The notes beneath the pieces are model-generated. The model saw nothing but the letters and a program-made list of their open reading frames with translations, was not told the DNA's origin and did not search any database. Below, piece by piece: positions 27,024 to 34,751 of a stretch of 37,497 nt of DNA; within the stretch, counting starts at the first letter, position 1, and the number at the start of each line of letters is the position of its first letter. This stretch comes from Acidobacteriota bacterium (GTDB taxonomy: Bacteria > Acidobacteriota > Thermoanaerobaculia > Thermoanaerobaculales > Thermoanaerobaculaceae): the NCBI GenBank assembly GCA_016213675.1, contig JACQZW010000023.1, positions 1-37,497 on the forward strand, read 5' to 3'. The translations under genes were made by a program, and so were the position numbers.

Positions 27024-28355
27024 TCAGAACCGCTCCCACAGCTTGACGGCCTGCTCCCGCGCGTGAGCCGCGACCTCGGCCTCGTCGAGGTCGAGCATGA
27101 GCTTCCTGCCTTCCATGAGTACGCGTCCCGCCACGATCGTGGTGTCGACCACCGACTGCGCGATGCCGAACGCGAGGTGGCCGAGGAAGGTGCCCTCGTC
27201 GAGCGGCGTCGGCGGGTGGTAGTCGAGGAGCACGAGGTCCGCGGCGCCGCCCTCGACGAGCGTGCCGAGGCCGAGTGAGGGCCAGTAGCGACCGGCGATC
27301 GCGGGGTTGTTGACGAGGAGCGTCGACAGCGTCTCGACGAACCCCACCGACGGGTTGCCCGCGGCGAGGTGGCGAACCCACAGTGCGGCCCGCACCTCCT
27401 CGAGCATGTTGGTCGTCATCGCGTCGGTGCCGAGGCCGACGAGGACGCCCGCGGCGAGCATCCGCGGCACGTCGGCGACGCCGACCGCATTGTTCATGTT
27501 CGACTGCGGGTTGTGGACGACGGCGGTGCCGGTTTCGGCGAGCAGCTCGATCTCGCGCGCGTCGACGTGGACGCAGTGCGCAGCGATCGACCGGGGCCCG
27601 AGGACGCCGAAGCGGTGGAGCCGCTCGACGACGCGCAGGCCGTGGTCGCGGAGGTTCGCCTCCTGGTCGGAGGCCGCCTCGGCGACGTGGACGTGGAAGC
27701 CCGCGCCGAGGCGCGCGCCGGTTTCCGCCGCCCGCTCGAGCGTCGCGTCGCCCAGCGTGAAGGCGGCGTGGAGCCCGAACAGGGCGCGCAGGTGGGGATC
27801 GTCCTCGCGGGCGCAGCGCTCGATGAAGGCGACGTTCTCGTCGATGCCGTCCTGCGCGACGCTGGCGCCGTCGCGGTCGGACAGCTCGTAGCACAGCGAG
27901 GCGCGCAGCCCGACCTCCTGGACGACCCGCGCGATCGCGTCGAGCGACCCGCGCACCGCGAACGGCGAGGCATGGTGGTCGATGAGCGTCGTGGTGCCGT
28001 GGCGGATCGCGTCGATGCCGGCGACCAGCGCCGACACGAAGCAGTCCTCGAGCTCCAGCTTGCGGTCGAGCCGCCACCACAGGTGCTCGAGAACCTCCTG
28101 GAAGCTCGCCGACGGTGCCGCCTTGCCCAGGCCGCGCACCAGCGTCGAGTAGAAGTGCATGTGCGCGTTGATGAAACCAGGCATGACGACCTTGCCGGCG
28201 GCGTCGATGCTCGGGCCGGTGAAGGAGACAATCTCGCCGTGCGGCGCGATCCGGCGCACCGTGCCGTCCTCGACGAGCACGTCGTGCCCGGGCAGCACCC
28301 GGTTCGCCGCACCCAGCGTGATCACCGTCCCATTGGTCACCAGCAACGTGCCCAC
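27024..28355 (-). CDS. ssnA: SsnA-like amidohydrolase
   Basis: 443-aa member of the amidohydrolase superfamily (chlorohydrolase/guanine-deaminase branch); E. coli SsnA is of the same length. The mononuclear metal site is visible: NAHMHFYST (65-67), GFHVHVAE (223), AHCVHVD (260) and GLGTDAM (Asp 311). MNNAVG, in the NPQSNMNNAVGVAD region, is a strong SsnA-type mark. In E. coli and gut anaerobes ssnA lies in the purine-degradation locus and is thought to hydrolyse a ring C-N bond of a reduced oxopurine. The GTG ending at 28355 has GGGGAGG 4-5 nt away and fits the family N-terminus. An ATG at 28451 would add about 32 poorly conserved residues and sits in the likely -10 box. It is followed by hyuA in one operon. 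Confidence 0.87.
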   Translation of the reverse strand: MGTLLVTNGTVITLGAANRVLPGHDVLVEDGTVRRIAPHGEIVSFTGPSIDAAGKVVMPGFINAHMHFYSTLVRGLGKAAPSASFQEVLEHLWWRLDRKLELEDCFVSALVAGIDAIRHGTTTLIDHHASPFAVRGSLDAIARVVQEVGLRASLCYELSDRDGASVAQDGIDENVAFIERCAREDDPHLRALFGLHAAFTLGDATLERAAETGARLGAGFHVHVAEAASDQEANLRDHGLRVVERLHRFGVLGPRSIAAHCVHVDAREIELLAETGTAVVHNPQSNMNNAVGVADVPRMLAAGVLVGLGTDAMTTNMLEEVRAALWVRHLAAGNPSVGFVETLSTLLVNNPAIAGRYWPSLGLGTLVEGGAADLVLLDYHPPTPLDEGTFLGHLAFGIAQSVVDTTIVAGRVLMEGRKLMLDLDEAEVAAHAREQAVKLWERF

Positions 28356-28423
28356 TCGTCCTCCCCGCTCTGGCGTCGGGGCGCCGCGCAGCAACCCCAT
28401 CGGCCGCCCGCATCCCTTCGCGA

Positions 28424-28516
28424 GACATGTCATCCGACGCAGCGTCATCATATCGCCCCCGGCTTGCCGGGCTCGAACGACCAGAGTGTCAGCGTTGGCG
28501 GTCTTGACATGTAATC
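28424..28516. promoter_or_regulatory. ssnA/vapB divergent control region with a repeated GACATGTnATC site
   Basis: GACATGTCATC at 28424-28434 and GACATGTAATC at 28506-28516 are direct near-copies 82 bp apart, each with a palindromic ACATGT core. Between them, TATGAT (28447-28452, minus) is the likely ssnA -10. The second copy overlaps the vapB -35, as expected of an operator. Confidence 0.4.
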
Positions 28517-28532
28517 AATGGCGCTCCATATT
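28504..28532 (+). promoter_or_regulatory. Promoter of the VapBC-type pair
   Basis: -35 TTGACA at 28504-28509, a 17-nt spacer and -10 CATATT at 28527-28532, 17 nt before the antitoxin ATG. The local sequence is unusually AT-rich for this genome. Confidence 0.5.
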
Positions 28533-28548
28533 TCGATCGAGGTGACAC

Positions 28549-28794
28549 ATGACCGAGATTCGGGCACAAATTGGAGCTGGTGGCAGAGTCGTGATTCCGG
28601 CGGTGTTCCGCAGGGCGCTCGGCCTCGAGGTAGGCGACGAGGTGATGCTCGTCCTCGACGGCGAGGAAGTGCGCCTCCTGACGGCCCGCCGTGCGGTCGC
28701 GCGCGTCCAGGAGGCGGTGGCCCGCTACGTTACGAGCCCGTCGCTGGCCAAGGAGTTGCTCGCCGACCGCCGCGTTGAGGTGGAGCGTGGCTGA
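28549..28794 (+). CDS. vapB: AbrB/MazE-type antitoxin (VapB)
   Basis: 81-aa antitoxin with an N-terminal swapped-hairpin DNA-binding domain: IGAGGRVVIPAVFRRALGLEVGDEVMLVLDGEEVR is the SpoVT/AbrB pattern (quoted here in part: GGRVVIPAVFRRALGL). The charged C-terminal tail would block the toxin. Such antitoxins neutralise their partner and repress their own promoter. GAGG precedes the ATG and its stop overlaps the toxin gene. Confidence 0.85.
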   Translation: MTEIRAQIGAGGRVVIPAVFRRALGLEVGDEVMLVLDGEEVRLLTARRAVARVQEAVARYVTSPSLAKELLADRRVEVERG

Positions 28795-29191
28795 GGCGGC
28801 GGTCGTGGATGCTTCGGCGCTGCTCGCGCTGCTTGGTCAGGAGCCCGGCTGGGAGGTGGTAGCCAAGTCGATTCCCGGAGCCTTCGTCAGCGCGGTCAAC
28901 CTCGCCGAGGTCGCCAGCAAGCTGGCCGAGCATGGCATGCCCGAAGATGAGATCCGTCAGGCGCTCGGCGGGCTGGGACTGGAGGTCGTCGCGTTCGGCG
29001 AGGAGATGGCGATTGCCGCCGGTGTGCTTCGACCCCGCACGAAGTCGGCGGGCCTGTCGCTCGGTGACCGGGCCTGCCTCGCGTTGGCGTATGAGCTGAA
29101 GCTGCCCGCGTACACGACCGACCAGGCGTGGAGCGAGCTGCGCCTGGGCATCGACATCCGACTCGTGCGACCAGGCCGGCGCCACCGCTGA
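28787..29191 (+). CDS. vapC: PIN-domain ribonuclease toxin (VapC)
   Basis: 134-aa PIN-domain endoribonuclease, the toxin partner of the preceding antitoxin. All acidic residues of the active site are present: Asp in VVDASALLALL (about 7), Glu in VNLAEVASKL (about 38), Asp in LSLGDRACLALA (about 92) and Asp in TTDQAWSEL (about 110). VapC toxins cut tRNA or rRNA when freed from VapB. The GTG at 28787 overlaps the antitoxin stop by 8 nt and has GAGG 6 nt upstream, so translation is coupled. Confidence 0.87.
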   Translation: MAEAAVVDASALLALLGQEPGWEVVAKSIPGAFVSAVNLAEVASKLAEHGMPEDEIRQALGGLGLEVVAFGEEMAIAAGVLRPRTKSAGLSLGDRACLALAYELKLPAYTTDQAWSELRLGIDIRLVRPGRRHR

Positions 29192-29235
29192 ACCGACGGA
29201 TGTGGCTCGACCTCGCGCCCACATCGTCGTCTTCG

Positions 29236-29276
29236 CTCTCCCCGGTACCCTTTCTCCGTCTCCCTGCTTCACGCCT
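29236..29276. repeat. Tandem heptamer tract 4 at the 3' end of the DPD-like gene
   Basis: Degenerate 7-nt units: CTCTCCC, CGGTACC, CTTTCTC, CGTCTCC, CTGCTTC, then ACGCCTC. It spans the stop codon of the DPD-like gene and most of the 77-nt gap to vapC. Confidence 0.5.
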
Positions 29277-31797
29277 CGCACAGCGCCGCCGCCTCGTCGG
29301 CGCTCCGCTCGCGCATGGACAGGGCGCCGGTGAAGCAGTTCTGGGTGCAGAAGGAGCAGCCGACGCAGCGAGCCGCCTCGGTACGGGGCACGAGGTCGCC
29401 GTCGAGGGAGATCGCCAGGTACGGGCAGCGCGTGCAGTTGCCGCAGTGGACGCACAGCTCCGGCCGCACCGCGGAGATCCGCTTGGTCGCCGGCAGTTCC
29501 ATGAAGTCGGTGATCGGGTCGGGAAGCGCCCGGCCGATCAGCTCCGCGACCGACGGGATCCCGCGGGCCTGCATGAGGTACGACAGCCCGGAGTGCAGCT
29601 CACCGACGACGCCGACGCCGTACTTCATGGCGACCGAGCAGAACTGCACGGTGCGGGCGCCGAGGGCGAGGAAGTGCGCGGCGGCCCGGTAGTCCATCGG
29701 CCCGCCGTTGCCCGACACCACGACGCCGAGCCGCGAGACGTTGGCGAGCGTGAGGTTGGAGATCGGTGTGACGCCCTCGCCGGACATGCCGACGACGACG
29801 CCGTCATCCCAGCTCGCCTTGCCGCCGCGACGGAACGCCAGGGTCGGGAAGGTGTTGGCCAGGGTGACGCCGGCCTTGGCCTGCGGGTAACGGCCGAAGA
29901 CCTCCTTGATCGCGGCGATGATGGGATAGATCGACGTCACCGCGGCGGTGAGCTTGAACAGCTTCGGAACCCGCGGGTCACCGCCGGCGAGGACCCAGCC
30001 GATGATCTTCGCGGTGAGCTCGGCGTCCTGCGAGACGATGTCGCCCTTCGTCCCGTCGCCTCCCTGCGGGCAGGACAGCGAGTACTCGATGCCCGCGACG
30101 CCGGCCGCCTCGAGCTTGGTGGTGTTCGACTGCCAGACGCCGCGGTCGAGGTCGTCGTGGCCGGTGACCGGCCCGCCGGTCGAGGCCATGGTCAGCCGGT
30201 CGGGGTACTCGCGGCGCAGGACCCCGACCTCGCGGCACACGCGATCGAGGGCGTGCCCGGACACGTTGTCGCAGTTGCCGTAGGTCCGGGAGGAGAACGA
30301 CACCATGTACTCCGCCGGGATGTGGATCGGCACGTCGTCGAAGGCGGTCTTCATCACGCCGCCGGCCCAACCGGCCTCGTACGCCTTCTTCATCTGCTCG
30401 TAGCCGTCGGTCGGCGGCGCCGCCGACAGGAGGAACGGCGAGAGGATCGGCGTGCCGAAGAACTCGGCGTCGAGGGGGACGGGGAGACGACGGAACCCGC
30501 GGAGGACGGCGGCGCTCTTGACGCGCGGGGTCACACCGCCTACCGGCGGGGGGACCGGGGACGGGGGACAGGGTACGGAAGACCCAAAGCACCCGAGGTG
30601 GCGGAGCACGGCGAGGGCGGCGTTCTTGCCGGCGGCGACGGCCTCGACGACCGTGGTCGGCCCGTGCGCCACGTCCCCGGCGTAGAACACCCCTGCCGGG
30701 ACCTCGCCCGGCACGACGCCGCGAGCGCCGATGGCGACCACGACGACCTCGAGGTCGCCCCGGTCCTGCTCGGTGCCGAACAGGTCGACGACCCGCGCCG
30801 GGTGAAAGCTCGTGCCGTGCGGCAGCGTGACCTTGCGCGTCCGCACGCCGCCGACCGCGCCGTCGCGGACGACGACCTCGATCACCCGGGTCCGCCCGGA
30901 GACCTCGACACCGGCGCGGAGCAGGCCCTCGCGCTCGGCGCCCGTCAGCGGCAGCTCGGGGAGCTTCTCGAGGGCGAGCAGCTCGACGTGGACGGCGCCG
31001 GCGCGCATTGCGGTCTCGGCACAGTCGGCGGCGACGGCGCCGCCGCCGACGACGGCGACGCGCCGGCCTGCGAGGCAATGCCGGCCGGGATCGGCGAGGA
31101 GCGACAGTGCGCCGATCGCCAGCTCCTCCCCCGGCACGCCGAGGCGGATGGGCACCGCCAGGCCGGTCGCCACGACGACGGCTTCGTAGCCCTGGGCGAG
31201 CAGCGTGCCGGGCTCGGCCACCGGTCGCCCGGTGTGCAGCCGCACGGTGCCGAGCGCCTCGACGAACGCGAGGTCGGCGGCGAGCACGTCGTGGTCGAGA
31301 CGGAACGACGGGATGATGCCGGCCATGCCGCCCCCGCGCGACCCGGCCTCGAAGACGTCGACGGCGAAACCCTCCTGCGCGAGCAGGGCGGCGGCGCCGA
31401 GGCCCGCCGGCCCGCCGCCGACCACGGCGACGCGACGGCCCCGTGCCTCGGGCCGGCCGAACGGCGGTATCACGCCGAGCTCGCGCGCCCGGGCGATGAT
31501 CGTCGCCTGGACGGCCGGGATGTCGACCGGGCGGTCGAGGCCGGCGCGGACGCACCCCTTCATGCAGTGGGTGTCCGGGCACACCGAGCCGCACACCCCG
31601 CCGAGCGGGTTCGACGACATGATCATGGCGGCGGCGCGGGCGTAGTCGTGCGGCTCGCCGACCCGCACGGCCATGATGAAGTCGGCGGGTGAGCAGTCGG
31701 CCGGGCAGGCGCCCTTGCACGGCTTGGTCTCGCAGTACTGGCAGGCGTCGATCTCGGCGCGGAGCTGGGCGTCGGTGAGGAAGAACTTTGTGCTCAT
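29269..31797 (-). CDS. Dihydropyrimidine-dehydrogenase-like flavoprotein in the YgfK position
   Basis: 842-aa cytoplasmic reductase. An N-terminal Fe-S domain (Cys 19, 22, 27, 31, 35 and 69-82) is followed by FAD binding (VVGGGPAGLG, about 126), NAD(P)H binding (VVGGGAVAADCA, about 249), a dihydroorotate-dehydrogenase-like FMN barrel (about 445-765, with SLSCPQGG) and C-terminal ferredoxin clusters (782-791, 811-821). This is the order of eukaryotic DPD and of bacterial PreT plus PreA joined; E. coli YgfK places the FMN domain first. Where DPD has its catalytic Cys, Ser 589 stands (IVSQDAE). The first C-terminal cluster is CxxCxxCxxCP, one residue short of the usual spacing. Residues about 405-420, between the FAD and FMN halves, come from a heptamer tract. 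Likely role: NAD(P)H reduction of an oxopurine or pyrimidine ring. The ATG ending at 31797 has GGGGGAG upstream. Confidence 0.85.
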   Translation of the reverse strand: MSTKFFLTDAQLRAEIDACQYCETKPCKGACPADCSPADFIMAVRVGEPHDYARAAAMIMSSNPLGGVCGSVCPDTHCMKGCVRAGLDRPVDIPAVQATIIARARELGVIPPFGRPEARGRRVAVVGGGPAGLGAAALLAQEGFAVDVFEAGSRGGGMAGIIPSFRLDHDVLAADLAFVEALGTVRLHTGRPVAEPGTLLAQGYEAVVVATGLAVPIRLGVPGEELAIGALSLLADPGRHCLAGRRVAVVGGGAVAADCAETAMRAGAVHVELLALEKLPELPLTGAEREGLLRAGVEVSGRTRVIEVVVRDGAVGGVRTRKVTLPHGTSFHPARVVDLFGTEQDRGDLEVVVVAIGARGVVPGEVPAGVFYAGDVAHGPTTVVEAVAAGKNAALAVLRHLGCFGSSVPCPPSPVPPPVGGVTPRVKSAAVLRGFRRLPVPLDAEFFGTPILSPFLLSAAPPTDGYEQMKKAYEAGWAGGVMKTAFDDVPIHIPAEYMVSFSSRTYGNCDNVSGHALDRVCREVGVLRREYPDRLTMASTGGPVTGHDDLDRGVWQSNTTKLEAAGVAGIEYSLSCPQGGDGTKGDIVSQDAELTAKIIGWVLAGGDPRVPKLFKLTAAVTSIYPIIAAIKEVFGRYPQAKAGVTLANTFPTLAFRRGGKASWDDGVVVGMSGEGVTPISNLTLANVSRLGVVVSGNGGPMDYRAAAHFLALGARTVQFCSVAMKYGVGVVGELHSGLSYLMQARGIPSVAELIGRALPDPITDFMELPATKRISAVRPELCVHCGNCTRCPYLAISLDGDLVPRTEAARCVGCSFCTQNCFTGALSMRERSADEAAALCEA
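30546..30586. repeat. Tandem heptamer tract 5, in frame in the DPD-like gene
   Basis: Units of the type GGGGACC, GGGGACG, GGGGACA, GGGTACG run within the coding sequence and encode a VPCPPSPVPPP linker between the NAD(P)H and FMN halves of the protein. Confidence 0.65.
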
Positions 31798-31814
31798 GAC
31801 TCCCCCGGGTCGCG

Positions 31815-31820
31815 AGGCTA
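31815..31820 (-). promoter_or_regulatory. Putative -10 box for the DPD-like gene
   Basis: TAGCCT on the minus strand, 17 nt before the ATG ending at 31797. Confidence 0.4.
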
Positions 31821-31836
31821 GCACGAAGGAAAGAGG

Positions 31837-31957
31837 ACGGGGGAGAGAGCAGAGGGGAGAGGGGAGAGCAAGGAGCAAAGAGCAAAGAGACGCCTCACCC
31901 GGTGCAGGGGTCGATGGGGGGTGGGTCGCTCCACTCTCCCCTCTATCCTCTCCCCTG
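31837..31957. repeat. Heptamer hairpin element between the divergent catabolic operons
   Basis: Left side: 7-nt units around AGAGGGG, AGAGGGG, AGAGCAA, GGAGCAA, AGAGCAA (from about 31851). Right side: CTCTCCC, CTCTATC, CTCTCCC, CTGCCTC (31934-31961). CTCTCCCCTCT at 31934-31944 is an exact 11-bp complement of AGAGGGGAGAG at 31851-31861, so the tract folds as a long hairpin. It fills much of the 276-bp gap that must hold both promoters. Confidence 0.65.
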
Positions 31958-32046
31958 CCTCGAGCAGGAGGTGGGGAGGCGAGCGCGGGTCCAAATCAGT
32001 GGGGTGGGCGAGGGGGGAGATTGCGCCGGCCGTTCACAAAAGTGAC

Positions 32047-32052
32047 TACAAT
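32047..32052 (+). promoter_or_regulatory. -10 box of the PLP lyase-ygeY-ygeW operon
   Basis: TACAAT, 21 nt before the GTG at 32074. A TTGCGC at 32021 is a weak -35 candidate with a long 20-nt spacing. Confidence 0.45.
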
Positions 32053-32073
32053 GCGCTTCCTGGGGGTGAGGGC

Positions 32074-33558
32074 GTGACGAAGCCAACCCGAGACGAGGTC
32101 CGCGCGCGGGCTGTGGCCCGCTGCCGCGAGCGCAAGATCGTGATCCCGACGATCGCCGAGATGCGCGACCCGGGCCGCATCGATCCGGTGATCCGGGCGG
32201 CGCTCCCCGCCGTCGACATGCAGGCCGTCGACCCGTTAAACCTGTTCCGCATCACCTGGCACAACGACCCTGCGACCGGCGGCTTCGGTCCGGTGAACGC
32301 CCTCGAGATCCCGAGCGCACTCTCGGGCGTCCCGGCGCGCATCGTCGGCCTGGTCGGCAGGCACTTCCCCACCGGTGCGCACAAGGTCGGCGCCGCCTTC
32401 GGCTGCCTGGCCCCCCGGCTGGTCAACGGCGAGTTCGACCCGACGACGCAGAAGGCGGTCTGGCCGTCGACCGGCAACTACTGCCGCGGCGGCGCGTTCG
32501 ACTCGGCGCTGCTCGGCTGTCGGGCGGTCGCGATCCTGCCCCGGGAGATGAGCCGCGAGCGGTTCGCCTGGCTCGAGTCGATCGGCGCAGAGATCATCGC
32601 CACCCCGGGGTGCGAGTCGAACGTCAAGGAGATCTTCGACGCCTGCTGGGAGATCAAGAAGACCCAAGGCGAGGCGGTGATCTTCAACCAGTTCGAGGAG
32701 TGGGGCAACTACCTGTGGCACTACGGCGTCACCGCCCCGGCCGCCGAGGAGGCGTTCCGCGCCCTCGCCGGCCCGCGCGGCCGCTTCGCCGGCTGGGTGG
32801 GCGCCACCGGCTCGGCCGGGACGCTGGCCGCCGGCGACTACCTCAGGCAGCGGTTCCCCGGCTGCACGATCACCGTGGCCGAGGCCCTGCAGTGCCCGAC
32901 GCTGCTCGCCAACGGTTTCGGCGGCCACCGCATCGAGGGGATCGGCGACAAGCACGTGCCGTGGATCCACAACGCCCGCAACACCGACCTCGTCACCGCC
33001 ATCGACGACGAGGCGCCGATGCGGCTGCTGCGGGTCTTCAACGAGCCGGCAGGCCACGCGCTGCTCGTCGCCCGGGGCTTCTCCCCGGAGCTCGTCGGAC
33101 GGCTCCCGCTGCTCGGCATCTCGTCGATCTGCAACCTGCTGGCGGCGATCAAGACCGCGCGCCACTACGAGCTCGAGGCCGACGACGTCGTCTTCACCTG
33201 CTTCACCGACTCCGCCGAGCTCTACCAGACCCGCCTCGCCGAGCTCACCGCCGAGCGGGGCGCCTACTCCGAGCGGCAGGCCGAGGTCGACCTCGAACGC
33301 TTCCTGCTCGGAGCGACGACCGACCACCTCCGCGAGCTGACCCATGCGGACCGCAAGGCCCTGCACAACCTCAAGTACTTCACCTGGGTCGAGCAGCAGG
33401 GGCGGACCGTCGAGGAGCTCAATGCCCTGTGGTCGCCGTCTTTCTGGACCGAGTTGCAGGCCCAACTCCCGGCCTGGGACGAGGCGATCGTCGCGTTCAA
33501 CCAAGAGACCAGAAACAGGGGACAGGGGACAGGGGACAGGGAAGGAAACGGACGATGA
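32074..33558 (+). CDS. Fold-type II PLP-dependent lyase in the YgeX position
   Basis: 494-aa cytoplasmic PLP enzyme of the tryptophan-synthase-beta/threonine-dehydratase fold. The Schiff-base Lys is Lys 104 in PTGAHKVGAAFG; the cofactor-phosphate and Asn loop is STGNYCRGG (132-140); VGATGSAGTLAAGD (about 245) is the glycine loop. It is about 100 residues longer than E. coli YgeX (diaminopropionate ammonia-lyase) and lacks its SxRFGLxAFK and TDGNHGRG motifs, so it is a different subfamily. It heads an operon with ygeY and ygeW homologues, so deamination of a diaminopropionate-like end product is inferred, not shown. The GTG at 32074 follows GGGGTGAGG. The last about 15 residues are translated from a heptamer tract, and the stop overlaps the ygeY start as ATGA. 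Confidence 0.78.
   Translation: MTKPTRDEVRARAVARCRERKIVIPTIAEMRDPGRIDPVIRAALPAVDMQAVDPLNLFRITWHNDPATGGFGPVNALEIPSALSGVPARIVGLVGRHFPTGAHKVGAAFGCLAPRLVNGEFDPTTQKAVWPSTGNYCRGGAFDSALLGCRAVAILPREMSRERFAWLESIGAEIIATPGCESNVKEIFDACWEIKKTQGEAVIFNQFEEWGNYLWHYGVTAPAAEEAFRALAGPRGRFAGWVGATGSAGTLAAGDYLRQRFPGCTITVAEALQCPTLLANGFGGHRIEGIGDKHVPWIHNARNTDLVTAIDDEAPMRLLRVFNEPAGHALLVARGFSPELVGRLPLLGISSICNLLAAIKTARHYELEADDVVFTCFTDSAELYQTRLAELTAERGAYSERQAEVDLERFLLGATTDHLRELTHADRKALHNLKYFTWVEQQGRTVEELNALWSPSFWTELQAQLPAWDEAIVAFNQETRNRGQGTGDREGNGR
33515..33542. repeat. Tandem heptamer tract 6 at the end of the PLP lyase gene
   Basis: Units ACAGGGG, ACAGGGG, ACAGGGG, ACAGGGA. It encodes the C-terminal NRGQGTGDR tail of the lyase and lies just before the purine-rich ribosome site of the next gene. 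Confidence 0.8.
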
Positions 33559-34751
33559 CTGGCCAAGAGGCGCTGGAGGCTGCGAAGAGGTACGAGCGGG
33601 ACATCGTCACGTTCCTGCGCGAGCTGATCGCCATCCCGGCCGAGTCCGGCAAGGAGCGGGCGCGCTGCGAGCGGGTCAAGGCGGAGTACGAGAAGCTCGG
33701 CTTCACCGCCTCGTTCGACGGTCTCGGCAGCGTCCTCGGCCGCGTCGGCAGCGGTCCGTTCACGATCCTCATGGACGGCCACATCGACTGCGTCGGCGTC
33801 GGCGACCCCGCCGCCTGGGCCTACGATCCCTTCGCGGGCAAGCTCGAGGACGGCAAGGTGTACGGCCGCGGCGCGGTCGACGAGCTGCCCGCCATCGCGA
33901 CGATGGCCTACGGGATGAAGCTCCTCGCCGAGCGCGGGCTTCCCGCCGGGGTGCAGGTCGTGCTGTGCGCCTCGGTGCTCGAGGAGGACTGCGACGGACT
34001 GCCGATGATGCACCTCATCGAAACCGAGGGGGTCCGGCCCGACGTCGTCGTCCTCGGCGAGCCGACCAACCTCGACGTCTACCGCGGCCACCGCGGCCGG
34101 ATGTCGATCGAGGTGATCACCAAGGGGGTCTCGGCGCACGGCGCCCACTGCGAGCGCGGCGTCAACGCGGTCTACAAGATGGCGCCGATCGTCGCCGACA
34201 TCGAGGCGCTCCACGCCCGCCTCGCCCACGACGACTTCCTCGGCAAGGGGACGGTGACGGTGTCGTGGATCGACTGCACGTCGCCGTCGTTCAACGCCGT
34301 CCCCGACGGAGCGCGGATCGTCCTCGACCGCCGCCTGACCGTCGGCGAGACGCCGGAGCTGGCGCTCGAGCAGGTCCGCACGCTGCCGCACATCGGCGAC
34401 GCCGAAGTGCGAGTGTTGCAGTGGGCCGGCGCCGGCTGGACCGGCCTCGCCGCCCGCCAGGAGCAGGTGTTCCCGACCTGGGTGCTGCCCGAGGCGCACC
34501 CGCTCGTGCAGGGCGTGGCCGCGGCCGCGACCGCCGTGCTCGGCGCCCGGCCGGCGATCTCGCGCTGGACGTTCTCGACCAACGGCACGGCGACCATGGG
34601 CCGGCTCGGCATCCCGACCGTCGGGTTCGCACCCGGGCGCGAGGAGCTGTCGCACTCCACCGGCGAGTGGGTCGCGGTGGACGACCTGGTGAAGTCGGCG
34701 GCCGTGTACGCGCTCATTCCGGGCGCCGTGGCCGGCAGGGAGGCGTCATGA
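33555..34751 (+). CDS. ygeY: M20 family metallohydrolase, YgeY-like
   Basis: 398-aa zinc amidohydrolase of the M20/DapE/ArgE fold; YgeY of E. coli is of similar length. Visible metal-site elements are MDGHIDCVG (His 76, Asp 78), GRGAVDELPA (Asp 109), the catalytic Glu pair in VLEEDCDG (143-144), GEPTNLDVYRGHRGR and the C-terminal SHSTGEWV. The FSTNGTATMG segment is characteristic of the YgeY branch. M20 enzymes cleave amide or ureido groups of small acids; in the inferred route it acts after ring opening, before or with YgeW. The ATG overlaps the previous stop (ATGA), and its own stop overlaps the next start in the same way. Confidence 0.87.
   Translation: MTGQEALEAAKRYERDIVTFLRELIAIPAESGKERARCERVKAEYEKLGFTASFDGLGSVLGRVGSGPFTILMDGHIDCVGVGDPAAWAYDPFAGKLEDGKVYGRGAVDELPAIATMAYGMKLLAERGLPAGVQVVLCASVLEEDCDGLPMMHLIETEGVRPDVVVLGEPTNLDVYRGHRGRMSIEVITKGVSAHGAHCERGVNAVYKMAPIVADIEALHARLAHDDFLGKGTVTVSWIDCTSPSFNAVPDGARIVLDRRLTVGETPELALEQVRTLPHIGDAEVRVLQWAGAGWTGLAARQEQVFPTWVLPEAHPLVQGVAAAATAVLGARPAISRWTFSTNGTATMGRLGIPTVGFAPGREELSHSTGEWVAVDDLVKSAAVYALIPGAVAGREAS

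Noticed and set aside
25633..28428. A single 931-codon minus-strand frame spanning ssnA and hyuA
   Set aside because: Only the hyuA part reads as a protein; the rest is an out-of-frame reading of ssnA, which is intact in its own frame. It is not a fusion.
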